Shown: positions 38,962-48,484, numbered from the stretch's first letter. The stretch is 64,000 bases of DNA from Sulfurovum zhangzhouensis (GCF_030347965.1 NZ_JAQIBD010000001.1:744001-808000); one strand, 5' to 3'. The notes: generated by a model not told the origin, from the letters alone. Program-made: numbers and translations.

Positions 38962-39945
38962 TTATTTGATACTTTCCAGCATCTCTTCAAATGCTTCTTC
39001 AAATGCTACAAGACCTTCTGCAAGCAATTTACCATAAACCTCTTCCATATTGATACCTGCTTTTTCTACCGATTCAAAGTGTGCATCGATATGTGCCATA
39101 TCCAGCGGTAGTTTTGCCGGAGTTGCACTCTCTTTGATGTAGTGTTCGATTGTAGCAAGTGGTGCGGTATTGACCGATCTTGAAGCAAAAAGTTCTCTGA
39201 TATAATAATCTGCCGGAAGTGCGTCTCCCTTTACACCTGTACTTGCAAAGAGTGTTCTGATCTGAGGTACTTTGTGTGATTCGATCATCGCATAGATCTT
39301 CGCTGCGTTATAGTTCCCTACTTTTGCAGCATCTACACCTGCTTCTTCCAGTTTGCTATCAAGCATTCTGTCGAAACGACTGACAAATACAGAGATCACG
39401 GCATTCACTTTTGTCTCACTTGCCGCAATCCCCTCTTTCATTGCTTCTACACATTTCATTGCCTGTTCAGGAGAGAAGATCAGTGTAGCATTGACTGAGA
39501 TCCCATGACTCAGAAGTGACTTCATTGCTTCATATCCTGCCTCTGTAGCAGGTACTTTTACCATTACATTTGGCTCACCGATCGTTTCAAAAAGCCTTTT
39601 ACCCTCTTCTACCGTTCCAGTAGTATCATTCGAAAGGAAAGGATCAACCTCGATAGAGATATATCCATCATTTCCCTCCTCATAGTTTGTTCTGAGTGCC
39701 TGAGCTGCAGTTTTGATATCCTGCATTGCCAACGCTTCATATTTTTCTTTAGCACTCTTTCCCGCCAATGATTCCAGTTGTTCTTTATATGCAGGTGAAG
39801 AGGTGATCGCTGAAGCAAAGATCGCAGGGTTGCTTGTCGCCCCGTTAATGATCCCTTTTTCTATCATGGATGAAAATTCATTTTCCAAAAAATCTCTCTC
39901 GATAAAATCAAGCCACAACGAAAACCCTAACTCTCTATCTACCAT
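38962..39945 (-). CDS. tal: Transaldolase
   Basis: Tal shuttles a dihydroxyacetone unit in the pentose phosphate pathway. The 327-residue protein shows 'GATSNPAIFASAI', the Schiff-base lysine in 'NVMVKVPATEAG', 'VNATLIFSPEQA', and 'SVFVSRFDRMLD', all family signatures. It matches the TalAB/plant-type length. It lies between aat and pilT on the same strand. Confidence 0.94.
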   Translation of the reverse strand: MVDRELGFSLWLDFIERDFLENEFSSMIEKGIINGATSNPAIFASAITSSPAYKEQLESLAGKSAKEKYEALAMQDIKTAAQALRTNYEEGNDGYISIEVDPFLSNDTTGTVEEGKRLFETIGEPNVMVKVPATEAGYEAMKSLLSHGISVNATLIFSPEQAMKCVEAMKEGIAASETKVNAVISVFVSRFDRMLDSKLEEAGVDAAKVGNYNAAKIYAMIESHKVPQIRTLFASTGVKGDALPADYYIRELFASRSVNTAPLATIEHYIKESATPAKLPLDMAHIDAHFESVEKAGINMEEVYGKLLAEGLVAFEEAFEEMLESIK

Positions 39946-39957
39946 TTAACTCTATCC

Positions 39958-40692
39958 TTATTCTTGATTGTATTTTTCGTACGTCCATTCGAAATCATGC
40001 CAACTCCCCAGATCACTAGGCTTTTGAAGTGCATCTGCAAGGTCATCAAGGAATATATCCCTCTCTACTACCTCTGCACCCAAACCTATCATATGATCTG
40101 TCGGCATCTGACAGTCTATAAAATCATAGCCTTTTGCACCTAAAACATCGCTAAGGGCCTTGAATGCCACTTTTGATGCATCCTTTACCAATGAGAACAT
40201 AGACTCCCCGAAAAAGGCTTTCCCCATTGCAATTCCGTAAAGCCCGCCTACAAGTAACCCGTCCTTATAGACTTCGACACTATGTGCAAATCCTTCTTCA
40301 TGCAATCGTATAAATGCTTCTATCATTTCCGGTACGATCCATGAACCTTGCTGACCTTCTCTTGGTACATGAGCACAATAGCGTATCACCTTTTCAAAAT
40401 TATGATCAAACTTTACAGTGAACTTTCCTGATCGCAATACCCTGTGGAAAGACTTTCTTACATAAAATTTGTCAGGATAAAGCAGTAGCCTTGGATTTGG
40501 TGACCACCAAAGGATGGGATCACCGGGACTATACCATGGAAAGATTCCTTTACGGTAAGCTGTTAGAAGTGTATGCGAAGAGAGATCCCCTCCATAAGCC
40601 AGCAATCCTTCATCGGAGGCAAACTTTGGATTAGGGAAATGGGTCGCCCGAAGAGGCGGTACAAAGTAGTCTTCGTCAAATATCGATGACAA
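39958..40692 (-). CDS. aat: Leucyl/phenylalanyl-tRNA-protein transferase
   Basis: Aat adds Leu or Phe to proteins with basic N-termini, creating N-degrons for ClpS-ClpAP. The 244-residue protein has 'FPWYSPGDPILWWSPNPR', 'EGFAHSVEVY' and 'GLYGIAMGKAFFGESMFS', the family core. Its start codon abuts the clpA stop, and the clpS-clpA-aat run forms a complete N-degron module, a conserved arrangement in Campylobacter as I recall it. Confidence 0.96.
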   Translation of the reverse strand: MSSIFDEDYFVPPLRATHFPNPKFASDEGLLAYGGDLSSHTLLTAYRKGIFPWYSPGDPILWWSPNPRLLLYPDKFYVRKSFHRVLRSGKFTVKFDHNFEKVIRYCAHVPREGQQGSWIVPEMIEAFIRLHEEGFAHSVEVYKDGLLVGGLYGIAMGKAFFGESMFSLVKDASKVAFKALSDVLGAKGYDFIDCQMPTDHMIGLGAEVVERDIFLDDLADALQKPSDLGSWHDFEWTYEKYNQE

Positions 40693-42882
40693 TCACCGCT
40701 CCTCATACTCAAACTGTAATTGACCTTCACTAAAGTCTACTTTAACTTTACCGCCTTTTTTAAGCTTGCCAAAGAGTATTTCATCCGTTAGTGCTTCTTT
40801 GATCTTTTGATCGATCACACGAGAGATGTGTCTTGCACCATAGCGCTCATCATATCCTTCTTCTGCCAAGTACTCTTTTGCATTTTTCGTAAGTTTCACT
40901 TTCACTTTTTTTGTTTTCAAAAGATCATTGAGTCTCTCTATTTCAATATCTACGATCTTCGTAAGTGTCTCTAGACTAAGCGGCTTAAATTCGACGGTCC
41001 CGCTCAAACGGTTTCTAAACTCAGGAGAGAAAAATGCAGCCAACGCCTTGTCGGTTTTCATCGTGGTATCTTTGGTAAAGCCCATCACGTTAGGCTCTTT
41101 GGTACCGATATTTGATGTCATGATAAGGATCACGTTTTTAAAGTCACTGACAACTCCATTGTTATCGGTCAGCTTTGCACCATCCATCACTTGAAGCAGG
41201 ATATTCATAATATCAGGGTGAGCCTTTTCAATCTCATCAAGCAAAAGAACCGTATGAGGATGTTTCTTGATCATTTCGGTCAAAAGTCCTCCCTGTTCAT
41301 ATCCTACATATCCCGGAGGTGCACCGACCAATCTACTGATAGTATGGGCTTCCATGTACTCACTCATATCCAGCCGTTCAAAGTGTACATGCATTGTCTC
41401 GGCAAGTTGTGTCGCCAGTGCAGTTTTACCTACACCGGTCGGTCCTACAAAAAGGAATGACCCTATCGGTCTGTTAGGTGCATTAAGTCCTGCATAAGAG
41501 CGTTTGATTGCACGGCTGACCGCCTCGATAGCCTCATCTTGACCGATGATCTTCTCCTTGAGATCAGATTCAAGCGTTTGAAGTTTTCGGGTATCATCTG
41601 TGCCGACCACAGTTGAAGGAAGTTTCAAGCTTTTTGCTACACTCTCTTCGATATCCTTAGGCTTCACTTTGACATTTTCAAGCCCTTGAAGCATAAAATG
41701 TGCCCCAACCTCATCGATGATATCCATTGCCTTATCCGGAAGAAATCTGTCATGCAGATACTTCACGGAAAGATCAATCGCTGAACGCAATGCAGCATCA
41801 GAAAAACTGATCTTGTGATAATCTTCATACTTGTGTTGTACACCCTTCAAGATCGTAAAGGTATCTTCGATACTCGGCTCTTCTACATCTATCTTGGCAA
41901 ATCTACGGCTAAGTGCTTTATCTTTATCGAAGAAGTTTCTATACTCAGCATAGGTTGTTGCACCGATACATTTGAGGTCACCTCTGGCAAGTGCAGGTTT
42001 AAGCAGGTTACTGGCATCCATACTTCCACCGCTTGTTGCACCTGCTCCTACCATTGTATGTATCTCATCGACAAAAAGGATCGCATTCTTCTCTTCAGTC
42101 AGTTCAGCGATGATTCCTTTCAGACGTTTTTCAAAATCACCTCTGTACTTCGTACCCGAAACCAGTGCTCCCATATCCAGCGCATAAACCTTGGCATCTT
42201 TGATCACATCAGGCACTTCACCCTCACTGATCTTAAGTGCCAATCCTTCAGCGATCGCAGTTTTACCGACGCCAGGTTCTCCAACAAGCAGCGGGTTGTT
42301 CTTCTTACGGCGACAGAGTGTCTGCATCACTCTGTCTATCTCTTGCTCACGCCCGATGACAGGATCGATCTTACCGCTTTTAGCAAACTCTACAAGTTCT
42401 GTAGTAAATTCGCTAAGAAGTGTATCATCCTCTTTTGTTTGAACTTGTTTGGTTTTATTTTCTGGTTCCCTGTGAGAGATCACTTCCAGCACATCTACGC
42501 GTACAATATCCTGTTTTTTCATCAGATAGACTGCATAAGAGTGTTCCTGCATAAAAATAGCAGCGATCATGTCTCCCACACTTGCTTCACTTCGGCCTGA
42601 TGAGTGAATATGTGTCATCATATCGTTAATGGTCCTTGAAAGCGCTACAGTCTCAAACGGCTCTACCTGCTGGTCAAGTTTGGGAATCGTTTTATTGATG
42701 TGCTCCAATATCCCTTTTTCAAGGATATTCGGATCTGCCATTAAAGCAGAGAAAATATCTTTACCCTCTTCACTTCTAACAATCGCCAAAAAGACATGTT
42801 CTACCGTAAGATACTCATGTCTATTTTCTTTGGCATAGCCAACTGCATGTTTAAATACATCATTCAATGCCATACTTATCAT
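40693..42882 (-). CDS. clpA: ClpA, ATPase subunit of the ClpAP protease
   Basis: ClpA unfolds substrates for ClpP. The 729-residue protein has an N-terminal repeat domain ('[12 protein letters not shown]'), a first AAA+ module with Walker A 'GEPGVGKTA', a second with '[11 protein letters not shown]', Walker B '[12 protein letters not shown]', and an 'RYGARHI' sensor-2 region. It lacks the long coiled-coil middle domain of ClpB, confirming ClpA. The ATG at 42882 has GAGGA upstream; an ATG 9 nt further in is possible. Confidence 0.97.
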   Translation of the reverse strand: MISMALNDVFKHAVGYAKENRHEYLTVEHVFLAIVRSEEGKDIFSALMADPNILEKGILEHINKTIPKLDQQVEPFETVALSRTINDMMTHIHSSGRSEASVGDMIAAIFMQEHSYAVYLMKKQDIVRVDVLEVISHREPENKTKQVQTKEDDTLLSEFTTELVEFAKSGKIDPVIGREQEIDRVMQTLCRRKKNNPLLVGEPGVGKTAIAEGLALKISEGEVPDVIKDAKVYALDMGALVSGTKYRGDFEKRLKGIIAELTEEKNAILFVDEIHTMVGAGATSGGSMDASNLLKPALARGDLKCIGATTYAEYRNFFDKDKALSRRFAKIDVEEPSIEDTFTILKGVQHKYEDYHKISFSDAALRSAIDLSVKYLHDRFLPDKAMDIIDEVGAHFMLQGLENVKVKPKDIEESVAKSLKLPSTVVGTDDTRKLQTLESDLKEKIIGQDEAIEAVSRAIKRSYAGLNAPNRPIGSFLFVGPTGVGKTALATQLAETMHVHFERLDMSEYMEAHTISRLVGAPPGYVGYEQGGLLTEMIKKHPHTVLLLDEIEKAHPDIMNILLQVMDGAKLTDNNGVVSDFKNVILIMTSNIGTKEPNVMGFTKDTTMKTDKALAAFFSPEFRNRLSGTVEFKPLSLETLTKIVDIEIERLNDLLKTKKVKVKLTKNAKEYLAEEGYDERYGARHISRVIDQKIKEALTDEILFGKLKKGGKVKVDFSEGQLQFEYEER

Positions 42883-42884
42883 GA

Positions 42885-43184
42885 TTAACTATCCTCTTCT
42901 ATTGTGGCTAATAGCGGAAACTCATTTTGTTTCGCTTTCTGTTTAACCTGCTCGGCCTTGGTCTGAGCGATCTCAAAGCTATATACGCCGCAAATACCGA
43001 TACCCTTCTCGTGGATTTCTATCATGATTTTCTCTGCTTCTATAGCATTTTTGTGAAAGATACTCATCAATACGTCTACGACAAAATCCATGCTCGTATA
43101 GTCATCGTTGTGCAGTAATACTTTGAACATCCTGGGCTCTTCAAGCTCCAAGCTGGTCTCTATCTCTTCTTCTATCTTTGGCAT
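42885..43184 (-). CDS. clpS: ClpS adaptor protein
   Basis: This 99-residue adaptor delivers N-degron substrates to ClpA. It has 'KVLLHNDDYTSMDFVV' with the N-end-pocket Asn/Asp residues, 'HKNAIEAEKIM', and 'HEKGIGICGVYSFEIAQTK'. The stop lies 2 nt from the clpA start, so the two are probably translated together. Confidence 0.96.
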   Translation of the reverse strand: MPKIEEEIETSLELEEPRMFKVLLHNDDYTSMDFVVDVLMSIFHKNAIEAEKIMIEIHEKGIGICGVYSFEIAQTKAEQVKQKAKQNEFPLLATIEEDS

Positions 43185-43221
43185 AGTATGTTAAAATTCC
43201 TAATCAATTAATCTATATCAC

Positions 43222-43305
43222 CGTCATCCTGAGCTGGTTCAGGGTCTCTCATAGTTACGAAAGTCCTTAGATATTATACGGTATTTCGTCAAGTATGGAA
43301 TGACG
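43222..43305. repeat. Palindromic intergenic element between clpS and bioD
   Basis: CGTCATCC at the left end and GGAATGACG at the right end form imperfect terminal inverted repeats of an 84-bp element. Inside are two further inverted repeats: CCTGA/TCAGG at 43228-43243 and ACGAAA/TTTCGT at 43257-43289. It has the look of a dispersed REP- or MITE-like element. It has no coding capacity. Only one copy is in the window, so its repetition in the genome is unproven. Confidence 0.45.
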
Positions 43306-43347
43306 TTTATAGCTTAATTATTATACACAAAAACTTAGGAAATGCAA

Positions 43348-43983
43348 ATGCGCTCACTCTTCATCACCGCTACAGGCACCAATGTAGGAAAAACCCACAC
43401 CACACTCAAACTCATAGAAGCATATGCAAAAATTGGTCTAAAGGTGGGGGCATTCAAGCCTATCGAAACAGGTGTAGAGGATGAACCCGTGGATGCCAAA
43501 GCTCTACTAGAAGCCTGCCAAGAAGTGAATCCGGATTTTACAGACCTTGCTCCTACAGATATCTGTGCTTATACCTTTTCTTTGCCGGCTGCACCATTTT
43601 GTGCCGATACCAAACAGGAGATCAAACTGGAAAAGATCTTTAAAAAATATCATGAACTCTCAAAACGTTGCGATATTTTACTTGTTGAAGGAGCAGGCGG
43701 GCTGATGGTGCCTATCACTCAAACTTATAAGATGATAGACCTTGCCAAAGAACTAAATGCACCTGTACTGCTTGTGACGCCAAGCCGTCTGGGATGTATC
43801 AATGATACGCTGCTCTCACTTGAAGCACTGAAGTCAAGAGATATCGACTTTGACTGGTGTGTGAATCTATACGAAGACAAAGAGAGTTTTGCCAAAGTGA
43901 CACAGCCTTACTATGATGCGGTGTTTCCTAAGTGGTGGAGTACAGAAAAAAATATTGTACAGTTTGTAAATCAAATGATCTAA
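43348..43983 (+). CDS. bioD: Dethiobiotin synthetase
   Basis: BioD closes the ureido ring of dethiobiotin with CO2 and ATP. The protein of about 211 residues has the P-loop 'TGTNVGKTHTT', the 'KPIETGV' substrate lysine motif and 'LVEGAGGLMVPI'. I choose the second of two nearby ATGs (43348) because AGGA lies 7 nt before it; the first, at 43342, is too close. No other biotin gene is in the window. Confidence 0.94.
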   Translation: MRSLFITATGTNVGKTHTTLKLIEAYAKIGLKVGAFKPIETGVEDEPVDAKALLEACQEVNPDFTDLAPTDICAYTFSLPAAPFCADTKQEIKLEKIFKKYHELSKRCDILLVEGAGGLMVPITQTYKMIDLAKELNAPVLLVTPSRLGCINDTLLSLEALKSRDIDFDWCVNLYEDKESFAKVTQPYYDAVFPKWWSTEKNIVQFVNQMI

Positions 43984-44020
43984 AACAATAAATAAAAACG
44001 CATTTTTACCACCCCTTTGC

Positions 44021-44026
44021 TATAAT
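44021..44026 (+). promoter_or_regulatory. Extended -10 promoter of pyrB
   Basis: TGCTATAAT, an extended -10 element, lies 25 nt before the pyrB ATG, with AAGGA at 44041-44045 as ribosome binding site. Confidence 0.65.
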
Positions 44027-44050
44027 ACCAAATTAAAACAAAGGACGTTT

Positions 44051-44929
44051 ATGCAACACCTCGTAGATACCTATGACCTCACAGACCAACAAATACAAAA
44101 CCTTCTACGGGATGCAAAAAACTTCAAATATCAAAAACCTATCCAGCTCCTTAGAGACAAACTTCTCATCACACTTTTTTTTGAAAACTCAACAAGAACA
44201 AGAAGTTCATTTGAAGTTGCTGCCAAAAGACTGGGTGCAGCGGTGGTACACCTTGATCCATCACGTTCATCGACCAAAAAAGGTGAGACACTGGAAGACA
44301 CCTTTGCCAATCTCTGTGCTATGGAGCCGGACGGGGTGATCATCCGCCACTCTGAAAATGAGAGACCAAGAGAGCTTGCAGATATGGAGATGAGCCCTGT
44401 GATCAACGCAGGGGCAGGGAACTATGCACACCCGACACAGGCACTTCTTGATCTTTTTACTATGATGGAGCATTTTGATGGTGAGATCGAAGGCAAAACA
44501 GTTGCAATCGTAGGGGATATCATCAGTTCACGTGTAGCAAGTTCGGGTATACGCCTTTTGACACGTATGGGAATGAATGTTGTATTGGTTGCGCCAAAAC
44601 CGTTCATGCCTGAAAGTGACCTTCCTCAGTATGAGAAACTGGATGACGTAATGGACAAAGCAGATGTGATCATGAGCCTGCGTGCACAGCTGGAACGTCA
44701 TGCGACACCCATCTTTGAGAACTATGATGAGTATGCAAAGCACTACTGTATCACCAAAGAGCGTATGGGAGATAGAAACATCCTCCTCCTTCACCCGGGA
44801 CCGGTCATGAGGAACATCGATATCAGCGATGAGATGCTAAAAGACCCACGCTGTAAAGTGTTAGAGCAGGTAAAAAACGGTGTCTATGTACGTATGGCTG
44901 TACTAAAACTGCTTTTGCTGGATGCATAA
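44051..44929 (+). CDS. pyrB: Aspartate carbamoyltransferase catalytic chain
   Basis: PyrB makes carbamoyl-aspartate in pyrimidine synthesis. The 292-residue protein has the carbamoyl-phosphate loop 'FFENSTRTRSSFE', 'HPTQALLDLFT', and the C-terminal 'LLHPGPVMRNIDIS' signature. Its SSTK-type loop ('SSTKKGETL') distinguishes it from the ornithine enzyme encoded at 57084. No pyrI regulatory chain follows. Confidence 0.97.
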   Translation: MQHLVDTYDLTDQQIQNLLRDAKNFKYQKPIQLLRDKLLITLFFENSTRTRSSFEVAAKRLGAAVVHLDPSRSSTKKGETLEDTFANLCAMEPDGVIIRHSENERPRELADMEMSPVINAGAGNYAHPTQALLDLFTMMEHFDGEIEGKTVAIVGDIISSRVASSGIRLLTRMGMNVVLVAPKPFMPESDLPQYEKLDDVMDKADVIMSLRAQLERHATPIFENYDEYAKHYCITKERMGDRNILLLHPGPVMRNIDISDEMLKDPRCKVLEQVKNGVYVRMAVLKLLLLDA

Positions 44930-44949
44930 AATTATTTAAATAAAATAAT

Positions 44950-45027
44950 GTCACGGTGAGCGCCCTTATAAGCAGTGCGATTTGCACTCAAGTGCAAAAT
45001 CGTACGTTGCGTTTCGAGAGCCGTGAC
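44950..45027. repeat. Palindromic element between pyrB and pabB
   Basis: GTCACGG and CCGTGAC bound a 78-nt imperfect palindrome. Its centre is a hairpin of GCGATTTGCACT with AGTGCAAAATCGT. A further perfect stem, CTACTTTTTT/AAAAAAGTAG, follows at 45038-45060. The block may terminate pyrB transcription, or be a dispersed repeat; the window has no second copy. Confidence 0.45.
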
Positions 45028-45085
45028 GCTTTTTTGCCTACTTTTTTCTAAAAAAAGTAGAGATATAATAGAGGGCAACTCAAAA

Positions 45086-46054
45086 ATGTGGCTAGACACA
45101 AAAAACGGTTTTCAACATATCAATGAACTAGCCAAAAATAAAACACCCTTTCTGTGCATTATTTCCTACGACAAAACAAAAATCTTTGCACAACCGCTTA
45201 AAACACTGGACGAAAACATTTACTACAAACTTGAAGATTGGCGAAACTATCCCGTACAAGAACGTACAAAAGACTTCACCTTTTTCAAAAAACCTATAGA
45301 CTTTGCAACGTACAAACTAACTCTTGACAAGATACTCGAAGAGATACGCTCAGGCAATACCTACCTGCTTAATCTCACATTCAAAACACCTATAGAAACC
45401 AACCTTAGTCTCAAAGAGGTATTTACCTATGCTAAAGCAAAGTTCAAGCTCTATTTCAAAGATCAATTTATCTGTTTTTCTCCAGAACGTTTTGTAGAGA
45501 TAGAGGGAAATACTATCGCAACCTATCCGATGAAAGGTACGATCGATGCTAACCTTCCAAATGCAGAAGAGACAATCCTCTCAGATCAAAAAGAGATGGC
45601 CGAACATGTGATGATCGTTGATCTTATGCGTAATGATCTAGGTATCATAGGAGAAAATGTACAAGTTGAAAAATTCCGTTATACCGATAAGATCAAGGCT
45701 GGAGAAAAAGAATTGCTGCAAGTGAGCTCCAAGATCACTGCCAAACTTTCCAATCATTGGAGGGAACACCTGGGAACATTGCTGGAGCAGATACTGCCTG
45801 CTGGTTCTATCTCAGGTACACCCAAAAGAAGTACAGTAAATATCATTGACTGTGTGGAGGATTATGAACGTGGATTTTATACGGGCATATTCGGGGTATT
45901 TGACGGTGAGAGCTTCCGCTCAAGCGTTATGATACGTTTCATCGACAAAGAAGGTGGTCAGCTCTTTTATAAAAGTGGAGGAGGTATCACGATAGACTCA
46001 GATGCCAAAAGTGAATATGAAGAATTGATCGACAAGATCTACCTTCCATTTTGA
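45086..46054 (+). CDS. pabB: Para-aminobenzoate synthase component I-like protein
   Basis: This chorismate-binding enzyme of 322 residues makes aminodeoxychorismate for folate. The C-terminal chorismate-binding domain is complete: 'PAGSISGTPKRSTV', 'YERGFYTGIFGVFDG', 'SSVMIRF' and 'YKSGGGITIDSDAKSEYEE'. The N-terminal part is short relative to TrpE. The upstream in-frame extension from 44975 reads through the palindromic element and is unlikely; the ATG at 45086 has GAGGG upstream. A glutaminase partner (PabA) is not in the window. Confidence 0.88.
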   Translation: MWLDTKNGFQHINELAKNKTPFLCIISYDKTKIFAQPLKTLDENIYYKLEDWRNYPVQERTKDFTFFKKPIDFATYKLTLDKILEEIRSGNTYLLNLTFKTPIETNLSLKEVFTYAKAKFKLYFKDQFICFSPERFVEIEGNTIATYPMKGTIDANLPNAEETILSDQKEMAEHVMIVDLMRNDLGIIGENVQVEKFRYTDKIKAGEKELLQVSSKITAKLSNHWREHLGTLLEQILPAGSISGTPKRSTVNIIDCVEDYERGFYTGIFGVFDGESFRSSVMIRFIDKEGGQLFYKSGGGITIDSDAKSEYEELIDKIYLPF

Positions 46055-46090
46055 TCCTTATAATCGTACCGAATGAATCGTATCCGGTGA

Positions 46091-46546
46091 TTAGCCCTCT
46101 TTCCTAAAAAACTCTGCTGGAAAACTTACTGCTTGCGGATGGAAAAGTTTTGCTTCGATCTTCTCTTCTCCTGAAAGTCGCTGTAGTTGATAGGGTACAT
46201 AGATATAACGGCTAGGGATTGCTTTGTGTAGTTGCGAACGCTCTTCCAGATGTATCCTGATACTGCTCTCTATCCCATCTTCAACCAGCTGTTCCGGCAT
46301 TGAAGCATTGGTAAGCAGTACGATAATGTCAGCTGTTTGTCTCATCTGAACATGTGCCGTTATCTCATCATGCAGCTGCATATAAGATACTTGCATATCC
46401 TCTATATCGTTGTCCATTCTTCGTATCGAACCGTTCTGGTCAAGTATCATTGCAAATGGCCTGAAGATATGTTTTTCTTCAAGCATCTCTTTGGCTTCGT
46501 ATATGGACTTTTCAAGCATCATCATCGCACGTTCATCATCATTCAT
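46091..46546 (-). CDS. Hypothetical protein, 151 residues
   Basis: I do not recognise the family. The protein is soluble with no signal peptide. It starts with an acidic helix ('NDDERAMMMLEKSIYEAKEMLEE'-like), has an alternating strand region ('FAMILDQNGSIRRMD', 'TADIIVLLTNASMPEQLV') and ends with a strand-rich part. The central 'ADIIVLLTNASMPEQ' resembles a Rossmann-like strand-turn, but no catalytic motif is clear. It is convergent with pabB and upstream genes are not closely coupled. Confidence 0.7.
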   Translation of the reverse strand: MNDDERAMMMLEKSIYEAKEMLEEKHIFRPFAMILDQNGSIRRMDNDIEDMQVSYMQLHDEITAHVQMRQTADIIVLLTNASMPEQLVEDGIESSIRIHLEERSQLHKAIPSRYIYVPYQLQRLSGEEKIEAKLFHPQAVSFPAEFFRKEG

Positions 46547-46601
46547 ATTTGATTCTCCTTACTTTTTTAGTGTTACATTCAATATCGGACAGTTCAATAT
46601 A

Positions 46602-47144
46602 TCATAGACTGTTCTTACATCTCTCACTTCTGTGTTTCCAATGATAATGCATATCCTCATTAAACCTGGAGTAATACACTTCTCCGGAATTCCTCCATGC
46701 ATCAATCACAATTCCATTGTTTTGTATACATTTCTCACTGATACAGTTTTTTGCAACCACAACCAGTGCATTATGCTCACTCCAATACTCTCCTATATTA
46801 GCCCCGACAAGATGAAAATCAAAACTTTCATACCGTTGGGATTTCAGATATAAATAGAGTGCATCTGAAAAATGATAGCAAAGCCCCTTTTCCCTTATGC
46901 CTACATTGACAAGAAAGTTGTGAAACTGAGGCGGTGAAACCAATTCAAATGCCTCAGTCAGTTCATAACTTTTATGATAGATATCCCATGCCAGATAATC
47001 AGCTTCCTGTACAGAGATATTTTCACCCAGACCTTGTAACTTTTGACTCAAATGCTTGATATTTGACGGTTTAGGCGAAGACGACCTGACACTACAGCCG
47101 ACTAAATAAAGAGTTATCAGAATAAGACTAAAGTACCGAAGCAT
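46602..47144 (-). CDS. Predicted lipoprotein with a possible Cys-His-Asp triad
   Basis: This 180-residue protein has a lipobox 'YLVGC' with acylated Cys17. In the mature part, 'KGLCYHFSDALYLYL' (Cys89), 'EHNALVVV' (His124) and 'IVIDAWRN' (Asp148) are spaced like the triad of transglutaminase-like or papain-fold proteins, which suggests a hydrolase or amidase-type domain. This fold assignment is my inference from the motif order only. The start overlaps the rhomboid gene by 17 nt, so the two are probably cotranscribed. Confidence 0.7.
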   Translation of the reverse strand: MLRYFSLILITLYLVGCSVRSSSPKPSNIKHLSQKLQGLGENISVQEADYLAWDIYHKSYELTEAFELVSPPQFHNFLVNVGIREKGLCYHFSDALYLYLKSQRYESFDFHLVGANIGEYWSEHNALVVVAKNCISEKCIQNNGIVIDAWRNSGEVYYSRFNEDMHYHWKHRSERCKNSL

Positions 47145-47805
47145 TTGATCCCTGAAGATAAAATAGACTGCTAAGTAATGTAATCACCATGACTATACTA
47201 TAGAACCACAACCATCGAGGGTTATATGAAAGCATCATTCCACCAATAAATCCTACCATAAGACCACCGATATGGGCACTCATATCAATGGCAGGGATAG
47301 ATAGACCGAGAAATATATTGAGTGCAATGATCACACCGAAGTTCTTCATAAAAACCTTGGTTTGTGCACCTATCCTCTCACGATGGATCAGAAAAAATCC
47401 AGCCAATGCACCAAACACACCAAATATCGCACCTGAAGCACCTATGCCTACACTTTGTGGATGTATAGCAAGTGATGTAACTGCACCAATCAATCCGGAA
47501 AAAAAATAGATCGCTAAATAAGCGCGCTTGTCAAAATATATCTCAGCCGGACGCCCAACGATATAAAGTGAAAACATGTTCATCAAAATATGTGTCATAC
47601 CGCCATGCAAAAACATTGCTGTAAACAGACGCCACCACTCATCATAAAGAAAAATAAGCGGTCCATAGAGTGCGCCGAATGTGACAAGCACCCTGGTATC
47701 CATCTCCATCAGGTCTGCACTAAAAAGTGCAGTAATGACATAAACAAGAAGATTTAGAAGTATAAGTGTATAAGTAACTTTAAATGACGGCAATGCTCTG
47801 CGCAC
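47128..47805 (-). CDS. Rhomboid-family intramembrane serine protease
   Basis: Rhomboids cut transmembrane segments of other proteins. The 225-residue protein has six predicted membrane helices, the WR motif in L1 ('EWWRLFTAMFLHGG'), catalytic Ser124 in 'GIGASGAIFG' and His178 in 'SAHIGGLMVG'. The set is complete and looks active. It overlaps the lipoprotein gene by 17 nt and abuts the gene at 47806, forming a small minus-strand group. Confidence 0.93.
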   Translation of the reverse strand: MRRALPSFKVTYTLILLNLLVYVITALFSADLMEMDTRVLVTFGALYGPLIFLYDEWWRLFTAMFLHGGMTHILMNMFSLYIVGRPAEIYFDKRAYLAIYFFSGLIGAVTSLAIHPQSVGIGASGAIFGVFGALAGFFLIHRERIGAQTKVFMKNFGVIIALNIFLGLSIPAIDMSAHIGGLMVGFIGGMMLSYNPRWLWFYSIVMVITLLSSLFYLQGSNASVL

Positions 47806-48186
47806 TTAGCTGATCGCCTCTGCGAAGATCACACCATCAATAAATGATCTGGCAATTTTTGTGATAGATTTTTCTTCATGGATAAGCACCAATACGCGTG
47901 TATCAAATAGATATTCCTGAGCAATAGGCTGGATCATCATAGCATCATCCTCTTCACAGATGATATAACTTGCTCCAAGTGCATTTGCAAAGATCGCTTC
48001 TCTTAGTTTATTGACAGGGACTGCATACGCGATATCATTTTTCTGACAATACTTTGCAAGATTGTGTGCATCAACCAAAGGCTCCAACACCACTACACTT
48101 TTCGGATCACTCTTTTTGATATCATCTTCTGAAAAGACTTTGCAAAACTTTGGGCTCTCTATCCACGGATGTCCTATAACTATCAT
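47806..48186 (-). CDS. Hypothetical protein, 126 residues
   Basis: I do not recognise this family by name. The protein is soluble and alternates strands and helices ('MIVIGHPWIES', 'SVVVLEPLVDAHNLAKYC', 'YAVPVNKLREAIFANALGASYIICEEDDA'), resembling a Rossmann-like or PLD-like alpha/beta fold. No catalytic motif is clear. It starts its own reading frame immediately before the rhomboid gene with no gap. Confidence 0.72.
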   Translation of the reverse strand: MIVIGHPWIESPKFCKVFSEDDIKKSDPKSVVVLEPLVDAHNLAKYCQKNDIAYAVPVNKLREAIFANALGASYIICEEDDAMMIQPIAQEYLFDTRVLVLIHEEKSITKIARSFIDGVIFAEAIS

Positions 48187-48262
48187 ATGATTCTTCCTCC
48201 TTTTATTTGATTGACCATGCTAACGCTGTATTCCCTGCAGTGGGAAGCATATAGCAACAGTG

Positions 48263-48484
48263 CTACTTTTTGTTGGCACACTCTTGTGAACAGTAATATT
48301 TTCCATTGATGATGATACTCTCTTTGAGTGTAACAAATGTATTACACGTCTCACACTCGACAAGTGTATCTTCATCTATCTTTTTCTGTTCAGGGTCTTT
48401 CCTCCCGATTGAAGGAAGTTTACCACCCAAAAACTTATAGATTAGCAGTGCAAGCAATGCAAAAATAATGATTTTTAAGATCAC
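48263..48484 (-). CDS. PP0621-like small membrane protein with a zinc-type Cys motif
   Basis: This 73-residue protein has an N-terminal membrane helix ('[18 protein letters not shown]'), a charged linker and a C-terminal treble-clef-like part with 'VECETCNTF' and '[10 protein letters not shown]'. This combination matches the PP0621 family of unknown function. The start overlaps the rsmG stop by 4 nt, so they are coupled. Confidence 0.8.
   Translation of the reverse strand: MILKIIIFALLALLIYKFLGGKLPSIGRKDPEQKKIDEDTLVECETCNTFVTLKESIIINGKYYCSQECANKK

Noticed and set aside
41815-42600. A 261-codon frame antisense to clpA
   Set aside because: It is a shadow of strongly conserved ClpA coding sequence, with Cys/Phe/His-rich composition typical of antisense translation.
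44975-45085. Upstream extension of pabB
   Set aside because: It reads through the palindromic element and gives a basic, Cys-rich tail not seen in the family.
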